Shown in pieces: positions 22,690 through 34,308 of a stretch of 64,000 nt of DNA. The stretch is from positions 4,898,001 through 4,962,000 of the forward strand of contig BRXU01000001.1 in the NCBI GenBank assembly GCA_030267565.1, in the 5' to 3' direction. The position numbers and the translations under genes were made by a program. A model generated the notes under the pieces. The model had not been told where the DNA came from and ran no database searches. It worked only from the letters and a program-made list of their open reading frames with translations. Each line of letters opens with the position of its first letter. Within the stretch, counting starts at the first letter, position 1. Origin of the DNA: Pleodorina starrii. Lineage: Eukaryota; Chlorophyta; Chlorophyceae; Chlamydomonadales; Volvocaceae.

Positions 22690-25600
22690 ATGATGCCGCC
22701 CGCGACAGCCGACGCGGGCCGCGAGGCCGCCGCCGCAGCGGCGACAGGGCCCGCGGACGGCGACCTTCCCGACCAGGAGCAGCTTCCCCCGCCGCCGGCG
22801 GCGACGGAGGTGGGCTCGGAGGAGATGCCGCACGCCGCCCATCCGGCTGAGCCTCTGTTTGGCAGCTACAACGACGGCGGTCAGGAGGCAGGCGAGGCGC
22901 CGTATTCGAATGAAGCCGGTGCCAACGACTTTCCAGATCGCCTAGCTCCCGGTGGCGACGCAGGCGGCGGCGACCCGGGCGGCGCAGAGGGCGGTGAGAC
23001 GGCCCAGCCCGCAGGCGTCTGGGCCGACGAGCAGGTCCACGAGGGAGATCAGGGTGCAATGTACGACGGCGGTACGGCAGTGCCGCCGCCGGCGGGTGAA
23101 TGGGGCGACTTTGACGCTGGCGAGGGAGGCGCGGCCTGGGGCATGGACGGCGACGAAGCGGCAGCGGCGGCAGCCGGGGAGACGAGCACGGCGGCGCCGA
23201 CCGACCAGCAGCAGCAGCAGCAGGGGGTGTCTGGCTCCGAAACCAGCGACCGCGCAGCCGGTCCCTCCGGCGGCGTCAGGCCGCCTGGCGTGGCTCCGGC
23301 TCCCAGGCCGGCTCGGGGAGCTGTGGCGGGTGGCCCCTCCTCCTCCCCGCACCTGACGCCCGAGGTGCTGGCGGCTGCGGCTGCGGTGGTGTTCCCGGGG
23401 GGTGATCCGGTGGCTCGGTTGCAGAGGGGGCTGGTGGGGTTGCTGCTGGAGAAGTACCGCTACCAACCCATGGGGCTGGCGGAGGTAAGCGGGGGAGGGG
23501 AGAGAGCGGCGGCCGGGCGGCCGGGTGGGCGGGTCGGCGGGTGGGCGGGTGGGTGGGCGGATGGGAGCGGTTGGGCCACCAGACACGAAAACACGCACGC
23601 ACGCACACAGACATGTCGGCGGCCGTCAGGTTGCGGGTAGCGGGGTAGCGGGGTAGCGGGGTAGCGTCCAGAGGTGACAACACGCACAGAGGCATACACA
23701 CCCCAGCAAGTTTTGGGGGTTCCACTCCCCCCTCACCCTCCCCCCTCGCCCTCCCCCCTCGCCCTCCACCCTCGCCCTCCACCCTCGCCCTCCCCCCTCG
23801 CTTCCACTCCCCCCTCGCCCTCCCCCCTCGCCCTCCACCCTCCCCCCTGGCACCGCAGCTGGGTGTCCGTCTGAGTCGCCACCCCGCGCTGGGTCCGCTG
23901 TGGAACGACCCGGCGCTGCACCCGGGGACCAAACTGAGGGACTTTGTGGAGGCCACTGCGGCGGCGGCCCCGGGGATACTCTCCCTGGAGCGAACCGACG
24001 TGGGGTGAGGAGGGGGCAGGGAGGGTGAGGGGAGGGGAGAGGGAGGGAGGGGTTGGGAGGGGGGAGGTGGAGGGACTGGGGGAATGGATGGATGGATCCC
24101 CGTGCCCATGCCCGTGCCCGTGCCCGTGCCCGTGCCCGTGCCCGTGCCCGTGCCCGTGCCCGTGCCCGTGCCCGTGCCGGCAGGTCTGTGGAGGAAGGGA
24201 GGAGGCGCCTTTAACCTCTGTATCCTCGTTACGCCGCAGGCCCCGGCTAACCGCAGTAGCGGTTGCAACCAACCAACCTAGCAACCAACTGTGCAACCCA
24301 CCTCGCTAGCCACCTCGCTGCCTCGCAATCGCCTGTGCGCGAAGCAGCGTTTTAAGGCATTTAGCCTGTCTGCCGCCCCCGGCCCCGCCCCGCCCTCGCC
24401 CGCGCCCGCGCCCTCGCCCCTCGCTACCCACCACGCCGCAAACCTCCCCTCCCCTCTCCTCCCCTCTCCTCATCCGATCAGGGGTAAGCAGCTGAGTGCG
24501 GCCCTCCGTCCGGCGGCTCTCCAGCGGGCGGCGCTGCGGCGGGCGGTGGCGGCGGCCTACCCCGGCGGCGATGACGTCAGCCTGGTGCGGCGGGCGGCGG
24601 CGGCGGCGCTGATCGACGCGGAGGGGCCCATCCCTGGAGTCGGCTACTCCCTCAACATGCCGGCCCTGGGAGTGGCGGTGATACAGGTGGGTGAGGGGGT
24701 GGGTACGGGCGTGGGTACGGGTGAGGTGGTGAGGCGGTGGATGGATGAGTGCTGTACGCATTGCACCAGGGGATGGGGTGGGATGTCCGGCTTCGCTCTG
24801 GCTCCTCCCACCACTCCCCGGCCCCAATCGCCGTGTAACTCAGTCAACCCGCCACCCGCCGCACGTCTCCAGTTTTCCAGCCCCCCCCCCCCCGGTCGCA
24901 GCTTGACCACTATCTCGACTCTGACCTCGATCTTGACCTGCCCCTGCCCCTCCCTGGCCGCTTCCAACTCCCTCACTCCCCACCCCCCACCCCCCACACT
25001 CCACCCCCCACCCGCCAGTCCGCCAGTGAGCCCCGTCAGCGCCTGGCTCAGACCCGGGGCTCGTCCTTCTCTCTGGCGGGCGTGTTGACGGGTCGACCCA
25101 TGTCCGCAACCCACCCAACCGCCAACGGAGGGGCAGACGCCGCGGAGCCGACGTCGTACATCGTACTGACCACCGTTGGGGCGAGCAGGGTGGCGCGGCT
25201 AGATGCGGATCGACTGCTCGAGGTACGATACGGCCCAGGGCTGAATCTGTTGGCGACGGTTACGGATTCGGAGCAGCGGGTCCCGGACTCCCGGTCCCGG
25301 TCCCGAGCAGGGCAAGCGCAGCCCTCCCGGGAGCACCAACCGACCCGCCCTGTGCCACCCAACCTCACCCACACTCGTCGTTAGGTCGTTATCTTACGGC
25401 TTTAGGTACGGCGGGTACGGATGTACGGCGAACCGACTCCCTCCCACCTTCCAACTTCCGCAGGATGCCGCCGCCGGGCGCCTGGGCGACCTATCTGTCG
25501 TACAACCAGTGAAGCCCCGGGCGGCGGTCAGCGGCCCGGCGGTGGTGAGCCGGGCTCCCGGGGCGCCCACCGCCGTCGCTGCCGCCGTCCCCGCCGCCGC

Positions 25601-28600
25601 AGCAGCCGCCGCCACCGGCGCCGGAGCTGGGACTTTGTCCCCCGCGCCCCCGAGCCCCGGGAACACCATCCCTCCGCGGGTCAAGGTGAGTGAAGCGCCT
25701 CAACGGCGCCTCTACCCAGGGCCAAGGTCCCAGGTTCAACCAGTCGCCACCCCTCCCCCCTGCGGGCCTGCGGTGTGCGGTGTGCGGTGGCTTCTCCGGG
25801 GGGAAGGGGTGTTGGCGCCATCAGCGGGATCATATCGTATCCGGCGGCAGCGGCAACGGCAGCGGCAGCACTACATTCCTCCCACGCCTCCCGCTCCCAC
25901 TTTCTGAGCGACCATTCGAGCGCAAGACCGGACTTGCAAACGTGGCCCCGCCCCCTCTCGCCCACTCGCTCTTCCCCGCTCTGTCCCGCTCTTTCCCCGC
26001 GCTGCCCCCCCAGCTTATCACTCCCTGACCCCCCATTCTGCCCCCCGCTCTGCCCCCGCCCCCCCCCCCGCTCCGCTCTGCCCCCCCCTCTGACCCCCCC
26101 AGGAGGTGCTGTGTGGCGCCATTCCTGAGGGCCGTCCCGAGATGCACGCCAAGCGCTGCCTCGCCCTCATGTCCGCTGCCTCACTGGGCGGAGGAGCATC
26201 CGCCACCGCACTGCCCGACCCGCCCCACACTCTGAGATCCAGTCCATGTGGGGTGATGCTGCACGACCTGGGCATAAAGCCAAAGGCAGGGACAAACCGG
26301 GGGAGGGGAGCGGAAGGGAAAGGGAAAGGGAAAGGGAAAGGGAAAGGGAAAGGGAAAGGGAAAGGGAAAGGGAAAGGGAAAGGGAAAGGGAAAGGGAAAG
26401 GGAAAGGGAAAGGGAAAGGGAAAGGGAAAGGGAAAGGGAAAGGGAAAGGGAAAGGGAAAGGGAAAGGGAAAGGGAATGGGAAGGGGTAGGGAAAGGGAAA
26501 GGGAAAGGGAAAGGGAAAGGGAAAGGGAAAGGGAAAGGGAAAGGGAAAGGGAAAGGGAAAGGGAAAGGGAAAGGGAAAGGGAAAGGGAAAGGGAAAGGGA
26601 AAGGGAAAGGGAAAGGGAAAGGGAAAGGGAAAGGGAAAGGGAAAGGGGAAGGGGAAGGGGAAGGGGAAGGGGAAGGGGAAGGGGAAGGGGAAGGGGAAGG
26701 GGAAGGGGAAGGGGAAGGGGAAGGGGAAGGGAGGGGAGTCCGCAGTCCACACCACTCAAAGATCGGCCGGTCCGGGTCCGGGTCCGGGTCTGACCACCAA
26801 CGTCGCCACCACCCGTGCTCTCGTCTTTCGCCCTCCCCCTTGTGCAGCCTCCCTCGCCTCCGCCGGCCTCTCAGCCCTATTGCCTCTCTAGGCTGGACTC
26901 ATACTCACACTCACCCCCCTCTCGCCCCGCTCCGACACCGGCTCGCCCCTCCCTCCTGCCCACCCTGCCCACCCTGCCCACCCACCTAACTGCCCAACTG
27001 CTTCAGGGTCCTATGCGCGCTCTGTTTGACGAGGAGCCCCACGTGTTCAAGGTGTGTGTGTGGGGGGGGGAGGGGTTGCCGCGGCGGGGTTGGATTGAGG
27101 TATGGGATGTGCGGTTGGCCGGCATTGGCTGGGCGGGTGACATTGCCGGCAGCTCTCGATCACTCCCTGCCTCCCTCCCTCCCCCCAAATGGGCTCTCGG
27201 TCGCCTCCGTCCCTTCGCTGTGGCCCCCAAATTTGAGCTGCGGCCTGCGGATCCGTCACCCCCACCACCACCAGAGCCCCCACCGCCGACTCAAACCGAC
27301 ACGCCCTCACCCTCCTCCCTCCCCCTCCTCCCCCTCCCCCTCAGGCCGGTCGCCCCAGCCCCAACTACCTGATCGAGCTGGTGTACCGGCCCCTCCTGGA
27401 GCTCGCAGCGACCCACCCGGGGGACCTGGCGGCGGCGGTGGAGGTGCTGCTGCAGGGCAAGACATACGTGGGGATGAGGCTCAGGTGGGGGGGGGCGTGT
27501 GTGGGGGGGGGATCTGGGGGCGGGTAGATCTGGGGGGAGCTACTCCACAACGGAGAGCCATGTCCTCCGTGCACGCACGCACGCACTCACCCCTCACCCG
27601 CCCGCCCTCCTCCGTTTGTTTCAGGACACTGGCCAACACGCAAGACAGGGGGCCAGGCACCGCGGCGGCGGCGCCGCCGCCGCCGGCGGCCGCCGCCGCC
27701 GCCGCGCCAGCGGCGGCGGCGGCAGCCGCAGCCCACCCCGCCGTCGCCTCCGCCGCCCACGCCGCAAGCGGCCGGTCCTGGTCCGTCTCCGCGCCTGCCC
27801 CCCGCGGCCAGCCCCCCGATTACTATCAGCGGCTGGAGAAGGCGATGGGCGAACGGCTCGAGGCCAGCAGCGCTTCGGAGTTCATCACGCGGGCGAGGCG
27901 GGTGGTGGCGACGGCGCTGCTGCGGCGCACCGGCTGGGGGCGCGGACCCATGGGTCTGCCGCCGCACTCCATGTCGGTCAAGGAGGTGGCGATGCTGCTC
28001 AAGTCCAGGCTGCCGGAGGCGAGGCGGGGGAGGGGGCGGGGAGGGTTGGTGGATGGGGGAGGTGCTGGGTAGCTGTGGGACGCAGGGGAAGCGCCTGGCG
28101 AGACGTCCTAACGCGGGGCGGGCCGGGGCAGGGCGGGGCGGGGCGGAGCGCGTGCAACAAGTGGGGAGGGAAGTTCATGGCGGGGCATGTCACGGGGTCA
28201 GGCGCGCGAGCGTAGACCCGAAGTGAGTGGGGCTTTGTAGAAGAGCCGAAGAGCCGAAGTCCACACGAGGGAGCACGGACCACCACTCCCCGACCTTTAA
28301 CCCTAAACAACCCTCCTCCCTCCCTCCCGCCTGCCCTGCCCTGCCCCCCTCACGGCCCCGCAGGCCTTCTCCGACCAACGGCCCCACGATACGTTCCCAG
28401 TCAATGCACTGGTGCTGGCTCAGCAGGTGCGTGTGTGTGTGTGCGGTGTGTGTATGTGTGTATGTGTGTGCGGTGTGTGTGCATCCATCGGCGCATTGGG
28501 TCCGGGCTGCCTGTCCGCTTCGCCTCGCCTCGCCTTGCCTTTCTCTTTGTTACCCTCAGACCTCAGCACCCCTCGGAAAGTTAAACCGACTTTCGTATTT

Positions 28601-30587
28601 TTCCCGCCTTTGCCACAATGGGTATCGATTTCGCACTGTACTTTACACCACCCACCACCAACACCCCCCTCCACGCCCAGATGCCGCTGATGTTCCAAGT
28701 GGACAAGCCAAGCAACAGCACCAAGGATTGGTCCATCCGCCTCAACATCAACTCCCTGGAGCTATCAGCAGGACTCAATCCGACGACGCCGCCGACGGAG
28801 CGAGACGCCGCCGGCGGCGGCGGCGCCGCCGCCACCGCCACCGCCAGATCGGCGGCGGCAGCGGCGCCGGCGGAGTCCTCCGAGGACGTCAGCGGATACG
28901 ATGCCTACGAATATAACGACTATAACGCCCCCACTGCCGTGCCGTCGCCGCCGCCGCCAGCGGCGGCAGCGGCAGCGGAGGCGGAGGCCGCCGTGTCGGT
29001 GACGGCGATGCTTTCGGAGCAGCCTGCGCGGGCGCTGGCGGCGGCGCTGGCGCCCACCATCCCTCCGGATCTGCTTCCGGATCCCAAGATCCAGATCATC
29101 ACGGTGCCGTACAGCGCCGAGCACGTTACGGCGCTGTCGCACTGCCTGTCCTGTCCCCAGATCGGACTGGCGGCCAAGGGCGTCGGCGGCGTGCCGGCGC
29201 TGGTGCTGCTGTACGCGCCGGCAGTCGACTCGCTCAAGCCGGCGGCGGCGGCCGCCGCCGGCGCCGCCGCCGCTGCCGCGCCGGCGGCGCCGCCGCCTGG
29301 CGGCGTCCTGCCCGCCACGGTGTACATCTTTGACGCCACCGCCGCCGCCGCCGCCGCTGCGGCGCCCGACGGGTCCGGCGGCGACGCGGGCGTGGTCCTG
29401 TTGGCCAGTCTGCGTGTGTTGTTGGAGGAGCCCGGGGTGGCCAAAGTGGTGCATGGCTGCGAGCAGGTGCGTGCTGCCGCTCTGCCTGTTGTTAGTAGCG
29501 CCATACCGTTTGTCCGTAGGAAACGGAACGGGGCCTCCCGCCCTTCCCTGCACTTTCTCTCAGTCCCCGCTCCCTTTCCCCCACATCTCCTCCCCCACAT
29601 CTCCTTCCCTCCCGCTGCCTCCCCGCCCCCCGCCCCCCAACCTCCCCCCCTCTCTCCCCCCCGGTTCCAGCTCGTCCCGGGTTTGGAGCACGCCGTGGGC
29701 TGCGTCATCAGTCCCCTGCTGGACACCCGGCTGGTTTCGGAGATGCTGCAGCCGCTCAACCTCAACCCGCGCCCACCCCCCGGCCCCGACGAGCCGCCCA
29801 AACCGGATGACGGCAACGCACCTGAGCTGTGGCAGCTGCCCAGCAACTGGCAGGTGCGTGTGTGACCGGCCAAAGGGCGCTTGGCATGTTTCTTGCTAGT
29901 CAGGCAGTCAGTCAGCCAGATACGGTAGTCGGCTGCATTTCCGGCAGTCAACCGAACGGTTTGGCGCTTCCCCCGCCCGCCCCCTCCCCCAACATCCACC
30001 CCCCCGCACCCACATGCAGGCCGCCCTGACCACCAAGTATTGGGACTACCACGTGGCGGCGCTGCAGCACGCGTCCGGGGCCGACAGGTGGGGGTGGTTG
30101 GGAGGTGGGGAGGTAGGGAGGGGGGCACTCGGAGGCAGAGGCATTCGGCTGGGGCACTACCGGTACAAGGGGGGGAGGGCGGGGGGGACAATACGGTAGG
30201 AGGATGCGCCGTAGAGGGCAGTCGCTGCCGCACTTGCGTGGAGCTCCTCCCACAGGGCGGGTCATCTGACGGGGCTGCTGCAAAGTCCTGTCCTGTCCTG
30301 CCCTGCTGCTTGGCGGACCAAACGTCAAAATGGACTCTGAAACTGCCTCTCCCTCTCCCTCACCCTCTCCCTCTCCCTCCCCGCCCCCCTCCCCCCGCAG
30401 CTCCTGGCTCCACCGCCCCCTCAGCGACGGCCAGCTGGGCATGCTGGTTCGCTCCGTGCAGCACCTGCCCGAGCTCTGGTCCGCCCTCACCTGGCTGCTG
30501 CCCCGACTGGCGCAGTTCTGCAGCATCGCACGAGCGCAGCAGTGCAGGGCAATGATGGCGCCGCCGGTGGGGCAGGCGGCGTGGTGA
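22690..30587 (+). CDS. EXD1-like protein with degenerate 3'-5' exonuclease domain and LOTUS-like N-terminal region (14 exons)
   Basis: Exons 22690-23484, 23859-24004, 24482-24686, 24902-25222, 25464-25685, 26103-26285, 27007-27051, 27345-27484, 27625-28018, 28364-28426, 28681-29466, 29671-29853, 30020-30087 and 30401-30587 give about 1245 residues with matching phases. Residues ~1-220 are acidic and low-complexity. Residues ~225-313 (LQRGLVGLLLEKYRYQPMGL through FVEATAAAAPGILSLER) resemble an OST-HTH/LOTUS winged helix. From ~980 on, IGLAAKGVGG, VYIFDATA, LRVLLEEPGVAKVVHGCEQ, LLDTRL and WLHRPLSDGQLGMLV follow the order of RNase D/EXD1-type DEDD exonucleases. The catalytic DxE is AxK, HDC is HGC and the late Tyr/Asp motif is absent, so nuclease activity is unlikely. 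EXD1 proteins act as RNA-binding adaptors in small-RNA pathways. Two introns seem to need GC donors (26286, 28019). Confidence 0.65.
24103..24180. repeat. (CCCGTG)n hexamer repeat in EXD1-like intron 2
   Basis: About 12 tandem CCCGTG units, giving spurious PVPVPV / GTGTGT frames. It lies between the exons ending 24004 and starting 24482. Confidence 0.95.
26311..26735. repeat. (GGGAAA)n then (GGGGAA)n hexamer array in EXD1-like intron 6
   Basis: About 55 copies of GGGAAA with one interruption near 26474-26488, followed by about 14 copies of GGGGAA. The KGKGKG, REREREr and PFPFPF frames over 100-240 codons are artefacts of this purine tract. The intron runs 26286-27006. Confidence 0.97.
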
Positions 30588-33500
30588 GTCAGCCGCCGCC
30601 GGTGGGGCAGGCGGCGGCCTTGTGTTCCGCGTGTGTGCGTGTTGTGTGTGGCGGGTGTGTGGTGCCAGTGTGTTGGCGCCCCGGGGGGGGCCTGCAGAAG
30701 GCGCTGCCGGGAGAGAGCAGGCTCACGTAATGTTTGCGGGGCGAAAGGAAATCGCATGGCAGCACGGATCAATCACTTGACTCGACTCGACTCGACTCGA
30801 CTCGAATTGAATCGGCTTCGTGGAGGTCTCCGCGGTGGCGCGTCCGAATGGTGCCCAGCGCTTCAGTCCCCGCGCGTCCGAATGTTTGTGGGTCCCAGAA
30901 TGCGGCGAATGAGGAGACAGGAGCTCTGCGCTGGCGGGGTGTGTCATCGGCGCGGCGATATTTTCTTTGTGTCATCCGGGGGCCTTCTGAGGGGCGGAGG
31001 GGCGCTGGGGAGTCGAAGCTTGGTGGGTTTAGGGGAATGCTTTGCAGGATGGCTGATAGGCAGACTCGGTCTTGACACCAGGAGCGACGATTTGGAAGCA
31101 GGTTTGTGGAGGGGGGGAGCAGCAGCCGAACGAAGGCGCGCTCCAGGGAGGGAGGGAGGGAGGGAGGGAGGGAGGGGAGGAGGGGGATAGGCAGGAGGGA
31201 CGAGGGAGGGTGCGCTGGGAGGTCGACGGCGGCGGCGGCAGCCTGGCTTGTCCCCCCTCGCCCGCTCCCGCCTTCATAGCTCTTAAGGCTGGATGACCTC
31301 CATCATTCGCTCTCACCCTTGCGTACTGACGTTTGGTTCCGTAAATGTCTTTCTTTCCCTTTTTTCTGTATGTGTATGTGTCTTCCGTTTGCCGGTGGGG
31401 GTCTCCACATAACCCTATACCGGTGGGGGGAGGGGGGCCGATGAGAGGGTGTGTGGGCCCGCGACTCCACACTCGTAAGCGTGCGCACCCAGTGCGGGCT
31501 CGGCTTTTCATCCGGCGAGGCGACCGGGGCAGTGGCTTTCGGCGGATTGGCGGATGGGCGATGGCTGTAACAGCACATGGGAGCCGGAGCTGCGGCCGCG
31601 CACACGGCCTCGGCTATTGCCACTTTGCCAGTCGACATCACCGGTTAACCGCCCACCAGCCATGACCACATGAAAAACACGTCCATCCAGCCCTCCAGAC
31701 CTGACCACGCGATTCTCTGAGATTGTGGGCGTGGCGCAGGGCTACATAAGATAAACACGGAAAAGCCTTCCTTGTTCTTAAAATAAACTGGGTGGATATC
31801 CCTAAGATAACCAATATTTTATCTCTTGGTTCGGGGCGGCAATGGGCCTGACATTTCAACAGTATGGTCCGGATCGGAGCTCATATTTCTGCCGGGTTGG
31901 ACTTAACGAAAATCGGAGACACATTGCATGCTTGGAATGTATGCACCGTCTGAAAAGTCAATCAAGGCATACGTACAAGAAGAGAGCAGCGCCGTAAACC
32001 TTGTAAACCATGTAAACCATGCGCCGTACTTTGGCCACCCGAAAGTGATGAAAGTACGACATCAGCTCCCCGTAGCATTGTTCCCCGTTGTTTTCTCGCC
32101 TTTTCGTGTTTGTTTGGCGGTTCAGCGGTACTTATCGTCGGCGATCTCCATCGCGTTCCCACTGCGAACTTCTCGCCAAACATACTACCGGTACATGACG
32201 AAGGGCAACGGGCACAAGCGCAGCGGCAGCAGAGCACTGCTCCTATGCACTATGCTCAAGCCAGGCATGTGTCAGGAATCAAGGCCCCCACGTGTCATGC
32301 TGAGTATCGCGTCATCATCTATCACCGAATTGACTTTCAAATCTGCAACATAGCGCGCGAGCTCGAAGAGTGCTATATCACGCACGGCCTTGATGTCCTC
32401 TGCTTGTTTAATGCAATCCCGTGCTACGCGTATTTGCCCAGAGAATTGAGTGGTCATGTCCACTTATGAATAGCTGCCTAAGTGACCAAAGCTGCTGGGG
32501 CACATATAGCGAACCGATACAAGGCCAGGCAGTTATGTGAATACCTTTTATGATAAGTGCGCGGGAACAGCGCTGGAGAATGCGTGCCGTACTATTTTCC
32601 GAAATAGTACGACCTACAAGCGCACCGGTCCCTCACCACGGTCGGCACTCCCGAAAGAGTTTCGCTGCCGGCTAGTTCTGCATAAAGTCAACATAGATCT
32701 TGACAAGGCGCTGCTGCTTCTCGACAAGACACAGTGGTCGGTCAGGCCGAGCTGAATGAGCTGAGTGCGACGGGAACAGGCCGAACAGCGCTGGAGAATG
32801 CGTGCCGTACTATTTTCCAAAATAGTACGGCCTACAAGCGCACCGGTCCCTCACCACGGTCGGCACTCCCGAAAGAGTTTCGCTGCCGGCTAGTTCTGCA
32901 TAAAGTCAACATAGATCTTGACAAGGCGCTGCTGCTTCTCGACAAGACACAGTGGTCGGTCAGGCCGAGTTTCCGAGAGCCATGCCGCACAACTTTAGAA
33001 CAATCAATATGCAAACAATGAGCGCGATGAGACCGCCATCGAGGGCTTGGCGTACTCTGAGAACGAGCTCTCGAGCGATGAGGCCGACCTCGGCGCGTCG
33101 GGTTCCATTATGGGCGACGACGCTCGCAGGCTTCGTCCTAAGGGTTTAACATCGTGCTGGAGTGATATGACATGGGCGCTTTGACGTTACCGCCTCAAAA
33201 CATAGTGTGTACGGACCTCGCGCCAACAGAGATAACGTCCCCAAAACAGCCCATGTAAATTGGGATCCGTTTGGGCCTGCCACTTTACATGTAAACGTGA
33301 GGTAACGTAACGTGTCATGTAAATTGGCTATAACGGACTAGCCAACGGACTCGTGCACAGCGGCACTGCTCCCGTTAGCCTGATGCGGGGCGGCACGATC
33401 CATGCCGGGCGAACTTATTCTCCCAGCCGACGGGTGAATAGGATCTGCCAAAGGCATTCGGTGGTTTTAACCGCCATACTACCGGTATACTGGATTTGGG

Positions 33501-33729
33501 CAATCCTCGGTATGCCTCTTCTTCGACTCTATAGCTAGACTATACACAAGCCGTGTCTACACGAGGGCCAAAGGGGATCAAAACGCCTAAATGCACGACA
33601 GTAAAAAGCCGCACATGCAGGAGAAGAGGACACTAGCAGCCAAATGGGACATTTGGGTTGCGGTGGGCCCATCCAGATGCGCTCAAACGAGGGGGATCCC
33701 TGTCACGACACACTGCGTAATTGACACAG
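30588..33729. other. Repeat-rich intergenic region with inverted copies of the dispersed family
   Basis: No gene recognised. It contains (CTCGA)n at about 30780-30804, (GGGA)n at 31140-31176, and two more copies of the dispersed repeat at 32345-32990. A low-complexity PP/GG stretch follows the EXD1-like stop codon. Confidence 0.4.
32345..32990 (+). repeat. Dispersed repeat family, copies 3 and 4 (tandem, inverted relative to copies 1-2)
   Basis: On the plus strand LPKEFRCRLVLHKVNIDLDK... occurs twice (about 32637-32728 and 32862-32953, 225 bp apart), each preceded by a near-palindrome GTACTATTTTCC(G/A)AAATAGTAC. On the minus strand, 32463-32272 encodes ARDCIKQAEDIKAVRDIALFE. The segment is the reverse complement of 20395-20600, so the two loci are inverted copies of one element with two divergent short frames flanking the palindrome. 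Confidence 0.65.
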
Positions 33730-34306
33730 TGTCGGATCACATGACTGCACACGAACGAATTGGGAATATGCGCTGCATCCAGTAAAGCTGTTTCACATGC
33801 ACCAAATATACATAAATGGCGCAACGGCAATGCGGCACACTCGCGACGAGGCGTCACCGTAACGTAGATAGGATCATCGACCGGCTGCTGGCGAAGTCGG
33901 CTCCACGCAGAACGGCTGACCACATAATGCTGCGTATTGCACAAATGGTGCAACTACGATTACGATGGAAGTGTCTCGGCCACAGGCAAGGGAAAAGAGT
34001 GACGATGAAAGACCTTACATGTCTCTTCCGCTAGGCCAGGTCCTTAACATAACGAAAGGGGCCTACTAGTTGCTCACAGGCGACTGCCTGAGAGCAAATC
34101 GAGACAAGGCAACAAGCCAAAGACTCGACTAAAATACGCGAAACAACTGTACGACATCCTACTCCCGAGATCTTCACGTAAGCTATACTACGTTACGAAC
34201 TCGAAAGCGAACAACCAAGACTGACGTAGAACCAACAAGCTACGCAAATCCGCAATAACCGGAAATACGGACGGTAAACTGCCGGTGACGGTAAACTGAT
34301 CCGACA
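33730..34306. mobile_element. 577-bp non-autonomous TIR transposon
   Basis: Begins TGTCGGATCA and ends TGATCCGACA, a perfect 10-bp terminal inverted repeat. It shares its first 30 bp and last 546 bp with the larger element starting 2 bp downstream and lacks that element's ~915-bp middle. It is preceded by ACAG (33726-33729). No transposase frame. Confidence 0.65.
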
Positions 34307-34308
34307 GC

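Noticed and set aside
26018..26989. Lys-Gly, Arg-Glu and Pro-Phe repeat proteins
   Set aside because: Products of a GGGAAA hexamer array in an intron of the EXD1-like gene.
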